From Capitulum mitella (Eukaryota > Arthropoda > Thecostraca > Pollicipedomorpha > Pollicipedidae): a stretch of DNA of 64,000 bases. The position numbers and the translations under genes were made by a program. The notes beneath the pieces are model-generated. The model searched no databases. It saw only the letters and a program-made list of their open reading frames with translations, and had not been told where the DNA came from. How positions within the stretch are numbered: position 1 is the first letter of the stretch; each line of letters opens with the position of its first letter. The stretch is from assembly GCA_030062745.1 (NCBI GenBank), contig CP099839.1, positions 27,961,451-28,025,450 on the forward strand, given 5' to 3'. Of the stretch, positions 39,922 to 51,563 are shown piece after piece.

Positions 39922-40390
39922 AAGAATATAAGATATACATATAAGATATATAAGATATATAAGAACTCAGCTGTTGCAACATCAAAGGATAAAAACCCAC
40001 ACTATATGTAATGCAAACAAAAATGCATGGAAGCAAGTTTCTGAAACCATACAATGCATTATGAACGAATACCAAATTTGTGATTTAAGACTACACACAG
40101 GTGAAGTTAAAAATGACAACTTTTGTTCAAAAGCAAATACCATATGACGTCTTTTGGCATACATGACCAGCTTCGGCTAACGCGTTTCTTTCCAACTTTG
40201 AAAGCACACCTTAAACATTATTTAGCACATTTACTTTAACTAATGGCAGTTTGCAATACACACGGACATAAAATTGATCCATTTTGCTGTTTTGAGCCAG
40301 ACAACTGCCAGTGGCTGCAGCATTATAGTGGCTGAACCATGGCTGAGATCCCCGGCAGGCACCGGACGTTGTAGATCAACATTCCAAGAA

Positions 40391-40393
40391 TGC

Positions 40394-40429
<36 letters not shown>

Positions 40430-40640
40430 TCCTTCTGCCCACCACCAGGATGTCATCCAGGAACCATGACCCCAGGGATTCCCTGATGGATCCCATCTCT
40501 GGTACTAGATGTTTGTGTATATATATATATATATATATATTCCTTCTGCCCACCACCAGGATGTCATCCAGGAACCATGAACCCCAGGGATTCCTTGATG
40601 GTTCCCATCTCTGGTACTATATGTTTGGCCAAGATTTCAT
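40391..40640 (+). repeat. Tandem duplication of about 125 bp with (TA)n
   Basis: Two copies, each starting with a TA run then TTCCTTCTGCCCACCACCAG, GATGTCATCCAGGAACCATG and CCATCTCTGGTACTA. The second begins at about 40517. Confidence 0.9.
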
Positions 40641-42744
40641 CTCATATAAAAGTCTGCCATACATAACTCTCCTGAGATGTTCACTCTCAGATCTTGACAA
40701 CAGGACCAGATCACTAGCTATTTAGAACCATCATCCAGTTTTGTAAAAGAACTGTCTCTAGCCAGCTGACTGAACATCTCCAGAGGGGCCAGTAGGCAAG
40801 CAGGAGCCTTCACCTCAGAACTGGTGGTTGCCCCAGTCACAGTCAACATCACTATGCAGAGACCTTTGCCATCACCACAGCCTACTGTAATGGTGACCTA
40901 GAAGTCCACACAAATTATGATGTCATTTTGATCCCCAGTAACTGCAATCAGGGGGCACTCCACCCACAGAGTTCCACTTAGATTACCTCTGCAGTCTACA
41001 CTTCCTAATCCAGATCTTAGTCCATCTCATCCTAGGTTGTAAATGGCATCAGAAAACATCTGAAGCAAAGTGGCATGGCTCCCTTCTTCCTCCAAGCCTG
41101 TGCTCCAAAGATATCACCAAGCCAGAGACATGACCAAATCATACATTTTAACTGCTGTACTCAAGCACAAACCATGCATACTACATGGTGAGCAATTGTG
41201 ATGCGGAGTCAATGTTTCCCGTGGAGGTGCAAAAAAATACATTCTGACACCAAATGAAAGTTCCAGCATCAATCTTTCATTTAAGCCACATGCAAAACCT
41301 CACATCCTAAAAAATACCCCAAGGTGTGGAGATGTGTATCCCTCCATAACCATTTTAAGCATGGCTCCATAACCACTAAATGACTGTCAAGCCAATCATC
41401 AAACACCATGCTGCTATACAATGATGAGGAGGCACTGCTTAACAATTTTTCATTCCATCAGTATGATAGTGTAAATATTCATTTTCTATCATACCTAACA
41501 TACAAATCCCATACTGTCTTTAGGTTCCTTGTACCCATTTTGTTTGTGTGCTGACAACGTGGCCACCAATAGAAGGGATGTTCATATCCCCTCCATTCCC
41601 TCCAATTACTGAAGATCTACACAAGGCATCCACCACCTGGTGAGGAAAATGCCATGGCTTGCCTTCAAATGGCCTGTCAGCTGCTTCCATGACTAACTAA
41701 TAAAACAAAGACTCATAGGCCAGGATGTTCAGGGATAAATCTACAAGCTGAGACCACCAGGGATCCCCAAGAGATATACTTCTAGAGCACAGACTACACG
41801 GTTGGACTAGGCTCTTGAAGTAATCACCTCATTATGGTGCTGACACAGGCTTCAATGCATAATTGTTGCAGGCTGTGTGCAGCTGCACCAAATACTGGGT
41901 GACAGTCATGCATAACAATTATTGGAGATAGCCAAGCTTACCATTTTGTGCCATCCTATCATACTGTAGGGTATATTTCCAGGAAAAGTGCAGGAGGTGA
42001 ACTCATGATGGAGCTGTAATAAAAAACGGACAATTAGTCAGTCATGTGCAAAGGCATCAATCTGTCTGACTGATGGTTTAGATGCTCCAATCAACTAACT
42101 CAGTCAGATGTGCATAACAAAATATGACTTCTCTTTACCCCAAACCAAGGATCTGTATAGGACAACATAAAATAATGCCATGTATTAAATTATGAAGTAC
42201 ATGGTATCAATGACTTATATAAATGATTGTTCATACATTCAACCCCAATAATACCAAAAGCTTTATTAGCCTTTTTACGAAGAATTTGGCCAATCAGAGG
42301 TTATATTTGCTATGCCATAGGACAGATAATTTGGACTTATTTCCATCATGGAAATGCCATTTTTATAGCAAACTGAATTAGACCTTTCATACCAAGGCAT
42401 GGATAGAAATTTAGGAAAATTATTTTTGGGGAGGACCCCAATAGGACTTCAGATGAATTTTTTGTAACCAATGCAAACAGCCTAATGTTAAAATCCCTGA
42501 ATATTGGGAGTCTGAACCCCCTCATCCTCCTGGGATTGCCAGCCAAATAGCAAAGGTTGGGAGTACAGGAGGACTGTTCTGTAAACTGTCATTATAGGAT
42601 CTAACCCTTACCAGCATTATCAGAATCAAAGGCCTTGGGCTAGGCTCTTGCATCTAGATCAGGGTTGGAAATTCAGTTTTTGTCCCTGGCATTGGAGTAT
42701 GATTTACTTTTTAGAGTGCAGGGTTTCTCAAACTTTAACACTGG
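40641..42744. other. AT-rich gene-free stretch
   Basis: No open frame with coding bias, RNA gene or recognisable element. Composition differs sharply from the exon-bearing parts of the window. Confidence 0.5.
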
Positions 42745-43597
42745 TCAAGAACCAATGGTATGATAACCAATGGTTCGATTCGGCTGATTCGAACGCCAAT
42801 TGATAGCGCCGAACGTTCCGTTTCGGTGACTTACACACTTTTTGTACTTTTGACCCGCTGATGACGTCACAGGTGAGGTCAGTCACGAAAAGGGACCACT
42901 TTCTCCAGAATTGCCGAACCACAATGGAAAGCAGATCGAAACTAAATTATACGTGTTAATATGTTCCTGGCAACTTAATCTCTAGTTCTACGTGCCACCT
43001 GGCTCAAGGCCGCACAAGGTCAAAGCCATGTACTGAGTCAAATTTGATCCCTGTTACAACATATCGTGCGATACATCTTTCTTGGTCCATTTGACGCGGA
43101 GATTTAAAAATAAGACACATTGAAAGAGCCCAGGGCACAAAAAGCATTGCAATGGCCCCAGTTCTGTAGTTTCAAACTCAGAGTACCACAGCAGCACGCA
43201 TGTGACGTCCATTTTACATTTCTAGATGACCCAACAAGTCAGTTTGTCCCATGTTGTATATTTCCACGGAATGTTGAAGACATTGCAAAGGCCGATGTAG
43301 GCACACTGATCAAGGTTTGCATTTTGGTGTGCGCTAGGTAAGTAGACGGTGTGGTGACTACGTGGGGATCATATGGGTAATGACATTGCAATGATAAAGA
43401 TCATGATAAACAGAAGACGTCACTTCCGCCCAATATGACACCAACAGTGCTGATGTTTCACCACCACATTTCCTGCTCTTCATGAATAACCCGCGCCAGC
43501 AACGTTCCCATATTGGTGTGCAATATGGTAAGCAGACGGTGCGGTTGCTATGTAAGGATCACTTGGGTAATGTCATCGCGATGTTAAAGATCACGAT
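42745..43597 (+). repeat. Left terminal inverted arm of the fold-back element
   Basis: Near-identical, inverted, to 47307-48159. Contains the palindromic GATGACGTCA motif at about 42862 and a 73-codon open stretch that has no start-site or motif support. Confidence 0.9.
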
Positions 43598-45110
43598 GAG
43601 CAAAAAAACTCCCTGTGCGCAGTAGAACGTCAGCAGTGATGATGTACGACCATCACATTGCCTGTCCTTGATTAATCATCCATACCAGTACCGTCTGCAT
43701 GTTGGTGTCCGCTAAGTAAATAGACGGTGCGCTGGCTACGTTGAGACTGTGGGTAATAGCTTTGCGATGTGAAAGATCGCGCTGATGAAAAAACGTCGTT
43801 TCCATACAATTTAACATCAGCACTGATGATACACAGTCATCACATTGCATGTTCTTGATCAATAATCCGCACCAGCAGCGTTTGCATGTTGGTGTGTGTT
43901 TGGTAAGTAGACGCTGCGTTGACTATATGGCGACTCCATGCATTAAAATGTTAAAAATCACGTTGAACAAAAACACTGTCTTTCCACAGTAGATCGCTAC
44001 CAGTGATCATGCAGGACCATCACACTGCCTGTTCTTCATCAATAATCGTATCAGTACCGTTTGCATATTGGTGTGCGCTACGTAAGTAGACGGTGCGTTG
44101 ATTACGTGGGAGCCGTATGGGCAATGACAATGCAATGTTAAAAACAACATTGAAGAAAAAACACTGTCCTTACCCACTACAACGTCAGCAGTGCTGACAT
44201 TTGACCATCACATTGACTGCTCTTGATGAATAATTCGACCAGCAGCGTTTCCATATTGGCGTGTGCCTTGCAAGGACACGGTGCGGTTCCCATGGGGGGA
44301 TCGTATGGGTAATACCATTGCGTTGTCAAAGATCACCCTGAACAAAAAACACTGTCTTTGCACGGTACAACGTCAGCAATGATGATGCACGGCCATTGCC
44401 TGTTCTTGATCGGTAATCCGTAACAGGAACGTTTCCGTATTCCTGTGCGCTAAGTAAGCAAACGGTGCGAAGATCACGTTGAACAAAAAGCGCAGCCTTT
44501 GCACAGCATAAGATCATCAATGATGGAAGACCACCACATTGCCTGTTATTATCAATAATTAATTTCAGTAGTGTTTGCATATTAGTGAGCGCTAGGTTAA
44601 TACACGGCGCGTTGACTACGTGGGGGCCGTATAGATACTACGTGATACTACGTGGCCGTATAGTTACCATAGGTACTACGTATAGGACTACGTGGGGGCC
44701 GTATAGGCAATGACATTGCAATGTTGAAGATCATGTTGGACAAAAAACATTGTTTTTGCGCAGTATAAGGTCCGCAGTGGCAATGTTTGTCCGTCTTTGC
44801 TTAGTATAAAGTCAGTAACGGTGATGTACGACCATTATTTTGCCTGTTCTTGATCAGTAATTCGTACCAGCACCGATTGCATATTGGTGTGTGATAAGTA
44901 AGTAGACGGTGCTGTGACTACGTGTTGAGTATGTGGGTAATAGCACTGCAAGGTGAAAGATTATGCGGAAGAAAAACACCTTTTCTGCACAGTACTACAT
45001 CGACAATGATGACGCACGCCCATCACGTTGCCTGTTTTTCATGAATAATGCGTACCAGTACCGTTTGCTTATTGGTGTACGCTAGGTAAGCAGACGGTGC
45101 GGTGGATCTC
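43320..45110 (+). repeat. Left internal array, about 10 units of about 187 bp
   Basis: Each unit contains ATATTGGTGTGCGCTAGG, TAAGTAGACGGTGCG, ACGTGGG..GTATGGGTAAT, GCAATGTTAAAGATCACG, AACGTCAGCA.TGATG and CACATTGCCTGTTCTTGAT. Unit starts are near 43325, 43516, 43700, 43888, 44068, 44255, 44430, 44580, 44883 and 45072. The unit at 44580 carries a local TACGTGG amplification (44613-44700). Confidence 0.9.
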
Positions 45111-45149
45111 TCACATTAGAACGCTTAACCCACACGGTCCCAACGCAGC

Positions 45150-47580
45150 CATCCCAACGTAGCCAACGTAGCACTGTCTAGGTGCCAAGCGCACACCAAT
45201 AGGCAAACGGCACTGGTGTGGACCTATGATAAAAAGGGCAATGTGACAGTCGCACACCATTGCTGACGTTATGCTGTATAAAGAATGCGTTTTTTCTTCA
45301 ACGTGATCTTCGCGCCGCCGACTTACCTAGCACACACCAATATGGAAACGCTGCTTGTACGGATTAGCGATCTTACAGGCAATGTGATGTCGTACGGTAT
45401 CATTGCTGACGTTATTTTGTGCAAAGACAGCGTTTTTTTGTTCAACATGGTCTTTAACATTGCAGTGGTATTACCCATACGGTCCCACGTAGTCACCGCA
45501 CCGGCCACTTACCTAGCACACACCAGTACGCAAACGATGCTGGTACGGATCATTGATCAAGAAGAGGCAATGCGATGGTAGTCGATCATCACTGTCCATG
45601 TCATATTGCGCGGAAGACGTTTTTACTTCGGCGTAACCTTTCACATTGTAATGCTGTTATACCTACACGTTCCCAACGTAGCCACCGCAACGTCTACTTA
45701 CCTAGCGCACACCGGTACCCAAGCGGTGCTGGAACGGATTACTGATCACGAACAGGCATTGTGATGGTCGTACGTCATTGGTGACGTTATTCTGTGCAAA
45801 GATCACGCTTTCCTGACGTAGTCAACGCACCGGCTATTTCCGCAGCGCACACACACATGCAAACGGTACTGGTATGGATTCTTCATCAGCAACAGGCAAT
45901 GCGGTGAGCGTACATTATCATTGTTGATGTTACATTGTGCTGAAACGACGTTTTTTCTTCAGTGTGATCATTCGCATTGCAATGCTATTACCCGCACAGT
46001 CCTAACGTAGCCACCGCAGCGTCTGTTTACCTTGCGCACACCAATATGCGAACGGTACTATTTATCAACAACGGAGAGTGTGAGGGACTTACATTATTAT
46101 TACTGGCAACATATTGTTTGGTAAAAACGTTCGTGTTCATCGTGACCTTTGACGTTACAGTGCTATTACCCACACGCTCCCAACGCAGCCAGCACGTCTG
46201 CCATTACGCACACTAGATTACGCTACCATCCTACCACCACGTCTACTTATCTAGCTCACAACAATACGAAATCGCTGCTGTCACGGAATGTTGATCAAAA
46301 ACAGGCAATGTGATAGTGATAAATCATCATTGCTGACGTTATTCTGCGCAAACACGGTGTTGTTTGTTTAGCGTGATCTTTAACATTGCAATGTTTTTTC
46401 CCGTACATTCCCAACGTAACCACCGCACACTCTACGTGCCTAGCGCACACCAATGTGCAGACGGTACTGGCGCAGATTATTTATCAAGAACGGCACATGT
46501 GATGGCCATACATCATCATTGCTGACGTTGCACTGGGCACATACAGTGCTTTTTGTTTAACATGATCTTAAACATTGCAATGCTTTTGCCCATACGGTCC
46601 CAAAGTAGCCCACTTACCGCCTGTTTACCTAGCGCACACCAGTATGGAAACGCTGCCGATACGGATTATCGATCAAGAACAGGCAGTGTGATGGTCGCAC
46701 ATCATCATTTATCTTGTCATATTGTGCGGAAACGATGTTTTTACTTCAGCATGATCTTTCACATTGTAGTGCTATTACCGACATATTCCCGACGTAGCGA
46801 CCGCACCGTCTGCTTACCCAGCGCATACCAATATGCAAGCGTCCTGATATGGGCTGTTGTTTAAGAATAGACAGTGTGATGGTCGTACATCACCATTGCT
46901 GGCGATCGATGTGCAAAGGCAGTCTTTTCTTCGGTGTTATCTTAAGCATTGCAATGCCATTTGCCCATACGGTTCCTACGTAATCAACGTACCGTCTGCT
47001 TACCTAGCGCACACCAACATGCAAACGATGCTGGTACGGATTATTGATCAAGAACAGGCAATGTGATGGCTGTACATCATCAGTGCTAACATTCTACTGT
47101 GCAAAGACAGTCTTTTTGTTCAAAATGGCCTTAAATATTGCAATGCTATTACCCATACGGTTCCCACATAGCAATCGCACAGTCTACTTACCTAGCGCAC
47201 ACCAATATTGAAACGCTGTTGATCGGATTATTCATCAGGAACAGGTGATGTGATGGTCATACATGAGCACTGGACGTTATACTGTGCAAAGGCAGTGTAT
47301 TTTCTTCAATGTCATCTTTAACATCGCGATGACATTACCCAAGTGATCCTTACATAGCAACCGCACCGTCTGCTTACCATATTGCACACCAATATGGGAA
47401 CGTTGCTGGCGCGGGTTATTCATGAAGAGCAGGAAATGTGGTGGTGAAACATCAGCACTGTTGGTGTCATATTGGGCAGAAGTGACGTCTTCTGTTTATC
47501 GTGATCTTTATCATTGCAATGGTATTACCCATATGATCCCCACGTAGTCACCACACCGTCTACTTACCTAGCGCACACCA
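45150..47580 (-). repeat. Right internal array, about 14 units in opposite orientation
   Basis: The same unit reversed: GCACCGTCTACTTACCTAGC, GCACACCAATATG, TGATCAAGAACAGGCAATGT. Copies lie near 45185, 45328, 45517, 45705, 45845, 46036, 46255, 46445, 46637, 46825, 47010, 47198, 47382 and 47570. It is longer than the left array, so the palindrome is asymmetric. Confidence 0.88.
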
Positions 47581-48159
47581 AAATGCAAACCTTGATCAGT
47601 GTGCCTACATCGGCCTTTGCAATGTCTTCAACATTCCGTGGAAATATACAACATGGGACAAACTGACTTGTTGGGTCATCTAGAAATGTAAAATGGACGT
47701 CACATGCGTGCTGCTGTGGTACTCTGAGTTTGAAACTACAGAACTGGGGCCATTGCAATGCTTTTTGTGCCCTGGGCTCTTTCAATGTGTCTTATTTTTA
47801 AATCTCCGCGTCAAATGGACCAAGAAAGATGTATCGCACGATATGTTGTAACAGGGATCAAATTTGACTCAGTACATGGCCTTGACCTTATGCGGCCTTT
47901 AGCCAGGTGGCACATAAAACTAGAAATTAAGTTGCGAGGAACATATTAACACGTATAATTTAGTTTCGATCTGCTTTCCATCGTAGTTCGGCAATTCTGG
48001 AGAAAGTGGTCCCTTTTCGTGACTGACCTCACCTGTGACGTCATCAGCGGGTCAAAAGTAAAAAAGTGTGTAAGTCACCGAAACGAAACGTTCGGCGCTA
48101 TCAACTGGCGTTCGAATCAGCCGAATCGAACTATTGGTTATCATACCATTGGTTCTTGA
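47307..48159 (-). repeat. Right terminal inverted arm of the fold-back element
   Basis: Reverse-complement partner of the left arm. Differences seen are single substitutions plus one or two 1-base indels. Confidence 0.9.
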
Positions 48160-51100
48160 GCGGAACCATCCTAGCGAATGTCAGTATTTTTACGTACTCT
48201 TCCTAGCGGCGAGAAAAAGAACGAATATTACCCTGGTGGCGAAATCGGAAACTACACTCGCGCGTTAACCTTATCCTCGACTCTGCGCATGGTGTGCGAT
48301 CGGTAAGGATTACCCACTGGTCTAAGGTAGCATTTTTGATGTATGTCACATGACAGTACCTGCTCTTCATTGAATGGAGGCAAAATCATTTGCTAGCAAA
48401 GTGGGAAACTTGTCAACAGCTATAATATACCTTCTCAATGGAGGTACAAGATAAGACTTTTGGAAAATAAAACGCCTTTGCAACACATTTTTTCTGGTGT
48501 TCTTAAACACCAAAAACAAAAACTTTTCCAACTTTAATCTAAACACTATTCAACATAGTTAAGAAGGCGGAGGTTAAAGAGCACTTTGATTTCCTTAAAA
48601 CTCTGGTGCTAGCAGTACAAACAGCCATAATATTTCCTCTACACATTCGAAGGTATTACGCTTATCCCCAGAGGTCATGCGCCTCTTATCCAGAGCAAAC
48701 ATTGTATGTACATGAATGCATGGAAGGATTGCGCCGCGTTTGTGTCTTTGAATTAATTGTTTCTTCTGAAATAGGAAATATCTTTTTGAAAAAAGGACAT
48801 GCAATTTTAAAAAGGCTCGAGTTTTCACTATTTTTGTTTAGAAGAAATAAACTGTTTCCATATGTTTTCCTTTCTTTTACTTTTTATTTATTGTTGTTTA
48901 TCAAATACTTTAAGTGTTTCTGCTCAATGTCAAACAATGCTGCTCACAGTTTCTAAAAAGTGTGAGAGCTCGGTTACAAGGCCAATCAATGCGACGTGTT
49001 CCTCTTAGCAATAACGCCAATAGCGAAGTTTGATAACGAGGCTTTAAATGTAAAACTCAGTGGCATATACGGTGTTCACGTCAATGTCGAACGCCGCCGC
49101 GGCCGCCGCTGCGCTGCTGTAGTTTTAACGTTTACATCCGACTTCGTGCTCAGAGGGGCGACGGTGTTCCGTTTTCCGCAGGTCGCAAGCATATTTCTTT
49201 CCTGATTCCTTGAACAACGGGGCAGCATTAAACTTCAATATATCACGAAGGTACATCATGATCCTAATGCACCGTCAGATGGGTTGCTAGAAGTAAAAGG
49301 AAGCGCCGTAGAATTGGGTGCCATGAAGCCATCAGCTTGGATTCGTATCGGTATCGATATATCGATGCCCAAAGGAGTGGGGATAAAACTTACAAACTAA
49401 TTGAAAAGCTTAAGGCAGGGCCTCTGATCTACAAGCAAGGGGGCAGTCAGGATTCTCTTAAGATGGGGCCCCAAGCTCACTGTGAACTGATATATGAAAA
49501 CTGCCTGACAGGAAAGCAATGTGCTATGGCTTTCACACAAATGCAAACCTGAGGGAGGGGGGCCAGGGCCCCTTGGCTCCCCTGGCTGCATCTCTGTGAG
49601 GTGCAGATTAACTTGGTGCCATTATATTGCCTCAAGTTTTCAGCAGGGTCTGCATGCCCAGCACATTCCATGTATTTAGCTGTCAGTTAAATCTGCTTAT
49701 ATAAATAGCTGAGGCAGTAGGGTGGCAGATTTGACCCTCTATAACTTGTGACTCCTTAGTTTGCCTACAGATCCATTTCATGAAATATTTGCAGTCATGT
49801 GGTATATGAGAGATCTGAAGTCATGTAGTTTGCTTTTCAGGGTTTTTCATGGGTAGTCCTGTTTGATATGTTATTGATATGTAGTTGTGTTATTTTGTGT
49901 GTCAGATAAGATTTACTAGTATAAACATGTCATTTTATGTGTCAAATGATGAGATTTACCAGTTCAAAGAAGATCAAGATTTTGGGTATTTTAAAGTTTT
50001 TTGACTGTGAGACATTTTGTTCTCATAATCCTTAAACTGGTGAAAACTATTAATTGCTCACAAACAAATAAAAATACCTACCCCATGCAGTTACCCAACT
50101 GTCCCATTACTGCTTAGGTATGATTTTCATGGTTATCACATACCAGGATAGTAATCTTCTGCTTATTGTAGAATAACAAAGCAGTATTCCCCAGGGTTTA
50201 TGCTGTGACCGTGCAGATAGATCTGAATGTGTGCCTTGTAAACATTGTTCTTAATATTGGTCTATGCAAATTTGCCACACTGATCATACACAAAAGTACA
50301 CCTGACTTTGCTTCTGCTGTCTTTTTCATTTTGTTGTCATCAGCCTCAGGTTGCCAAAGTAGAAGTCTAACCTGGAATACAGAAAACCCAGCCATGCCAT
50401 GATTTTTTATTTTAAATATGTTTGACCTCTTGTCTAAGGATGTGCTGACTTGGATCTTGAAATTGGCACACAACAGAGTTCCCTTCTGTCCTTAGGTGTC
50501 TAGGGAACTTTGTGTTGACAGTTATTCATGTTCCCCATGATTGCATTCTGGCAATCATGGGGGTTCATATCCTCTCACTCCATGGAGTATAATGTTCAGA
50601 GGCCATCTGCTGTATGTGTTAAGTACATTAAGACAGGCAGAGGTAATAAGAGACTGTAAATCATACTTGTGTATCATTGGTAGTATATATCTTTGAGTGC
50701 TTCCATCAGTGTTCCATTCGAGTTGTGCATTGCTACTGAGATATTCTGTTATCAAAGAATCTCAGCTCACCAAAAGTGTGGTCTTTCTGTAATTAATTTG
50801 TCATATCTCTCAATTCAAAAGGATTATACTGATAGTAGGTACCTAGCCAAGAATTGGCCAAGGGAGAGTGGATCATGGGAAGGAGACCTCTAATAGACCA
50901 TGTTGTGGTGACCTCCCATAGCCCAGCTAATACAAGCTTCTCCCAAAAAGGGACTTGTATCAGATAAAGGGCCATCCTAAAGCATCATAGGATCCCCTTA
51001 TCTTCAAGGGGTTCTAAAGCATCAAGGGGACATCCTGTAGCTTCCATGGGGATCCCTGATAGCAGAGAGGGCCTGACTGGTTGTTTCATCTGATGGAGGA

Positions 51101-51386
51101 GCTTTCACTACTTTACCTGACTCATTGTTTTTATCTTGTAGGTGCTTATAATGTAACACTTCATTTCCTTATGTATGAAACTCTTCATGTATCCACATCA
51201 CTATGTATTAGGCAAATGCATTTTGTATATTCCTGTTGCTCATGCACTCTCATAATTACCTGCAGCAAACACAGGTGCAGGGCTTTTGCCACCCTGCCAT
51301 GTGACATATCAACAATCTCTGCACCAGCAGTCATCATTTACAGAGGTGTAAATCCCAGTTGACAGGTCCAGTTGAAGAGTGGCACC
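48160..51386. other. AT-rich region upstream of IPO13: no gene seen
   Basis: No RNA gene or exon recognised. It holds the second copy of the 27-bp hairpin word. The IPO13 promoter should lie in the last few hundred bases, but I see no diagnostic core element. Confidence 0.5.
50934..50960. repeat. 27-bp hairpin word shared with 39895-39921
   Basis: Second exact copy, embedded in ATACAAG...CTTGTAT, about 11 kb from the first. The two bracket the AT-rich block that contains the fold-back element. Confidence 0.85.
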
Positions 51387-51563
51387 ATGGCCAGCAACAT
51401 TGGCCAGCTGCCAGTGACAGTGGCCAACCTGTGTGAGGCCATCCGTCAGCTGTACGGACCGGCCAACCCGGAGGCCATGCAGGCCGCCAGTCGCTGGCTC
51501 ACTGCCGCCAAGGCCTCGCCGCAGGCCTGGGACTTCCTGTGGGCACTGCTCATGCCAGACAAG
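51387..51563 (+). CDS. IPO13: IPO13 exon 1 with start codon
   Basis: The ATG sits in GGCACCATGG; the donor is GACAAG|GTCAGT; 59 codons, phase 0. It encodes VANLCEAIRQLYGPANPEAM and KASPQAWDFLWALLMPDK, the importin-beta N-terminal first HEAT repeat. Confidence 0.95.

Larger units (their letters stand above)
42745..48159. mobile_element. Giant fold-back element, 5.4 kb, non-coding
   Basis: The ends are inverted copies starting TCAAGAACCAATGGTATGAT. The arms match with few substitutions for about 850 bp (42745-43597 and 47307-48159); as a check, the 73-codon open stretch at 43120-43341 is identical to that at 47785-47564 on the other strand. Between the arms are two opposed arrays of a roughly 187-bp unit, meeting at about 45110-45150. 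No transposase is present, so it would be non-autonomous. The architecture resembles FB/Galileo-type fold-back elements. I see no convincing target-site duplication: ...ACACTGG precedes it and GCGGAACC follows. Confidence 0.88.

Noticed and set aside
39815-40011. Open frames of alternating Tyr-Ile
   Set aside because: Translation of the (TA)n microsatellite.
43120-43341. 73-residue open frame, duplicated exactly at 47564-47785 on the other strand
   Set aside because: Exact duplication follows from the inverted arms. There is no motif, no coding bias and no extension, so I treat it as chance.
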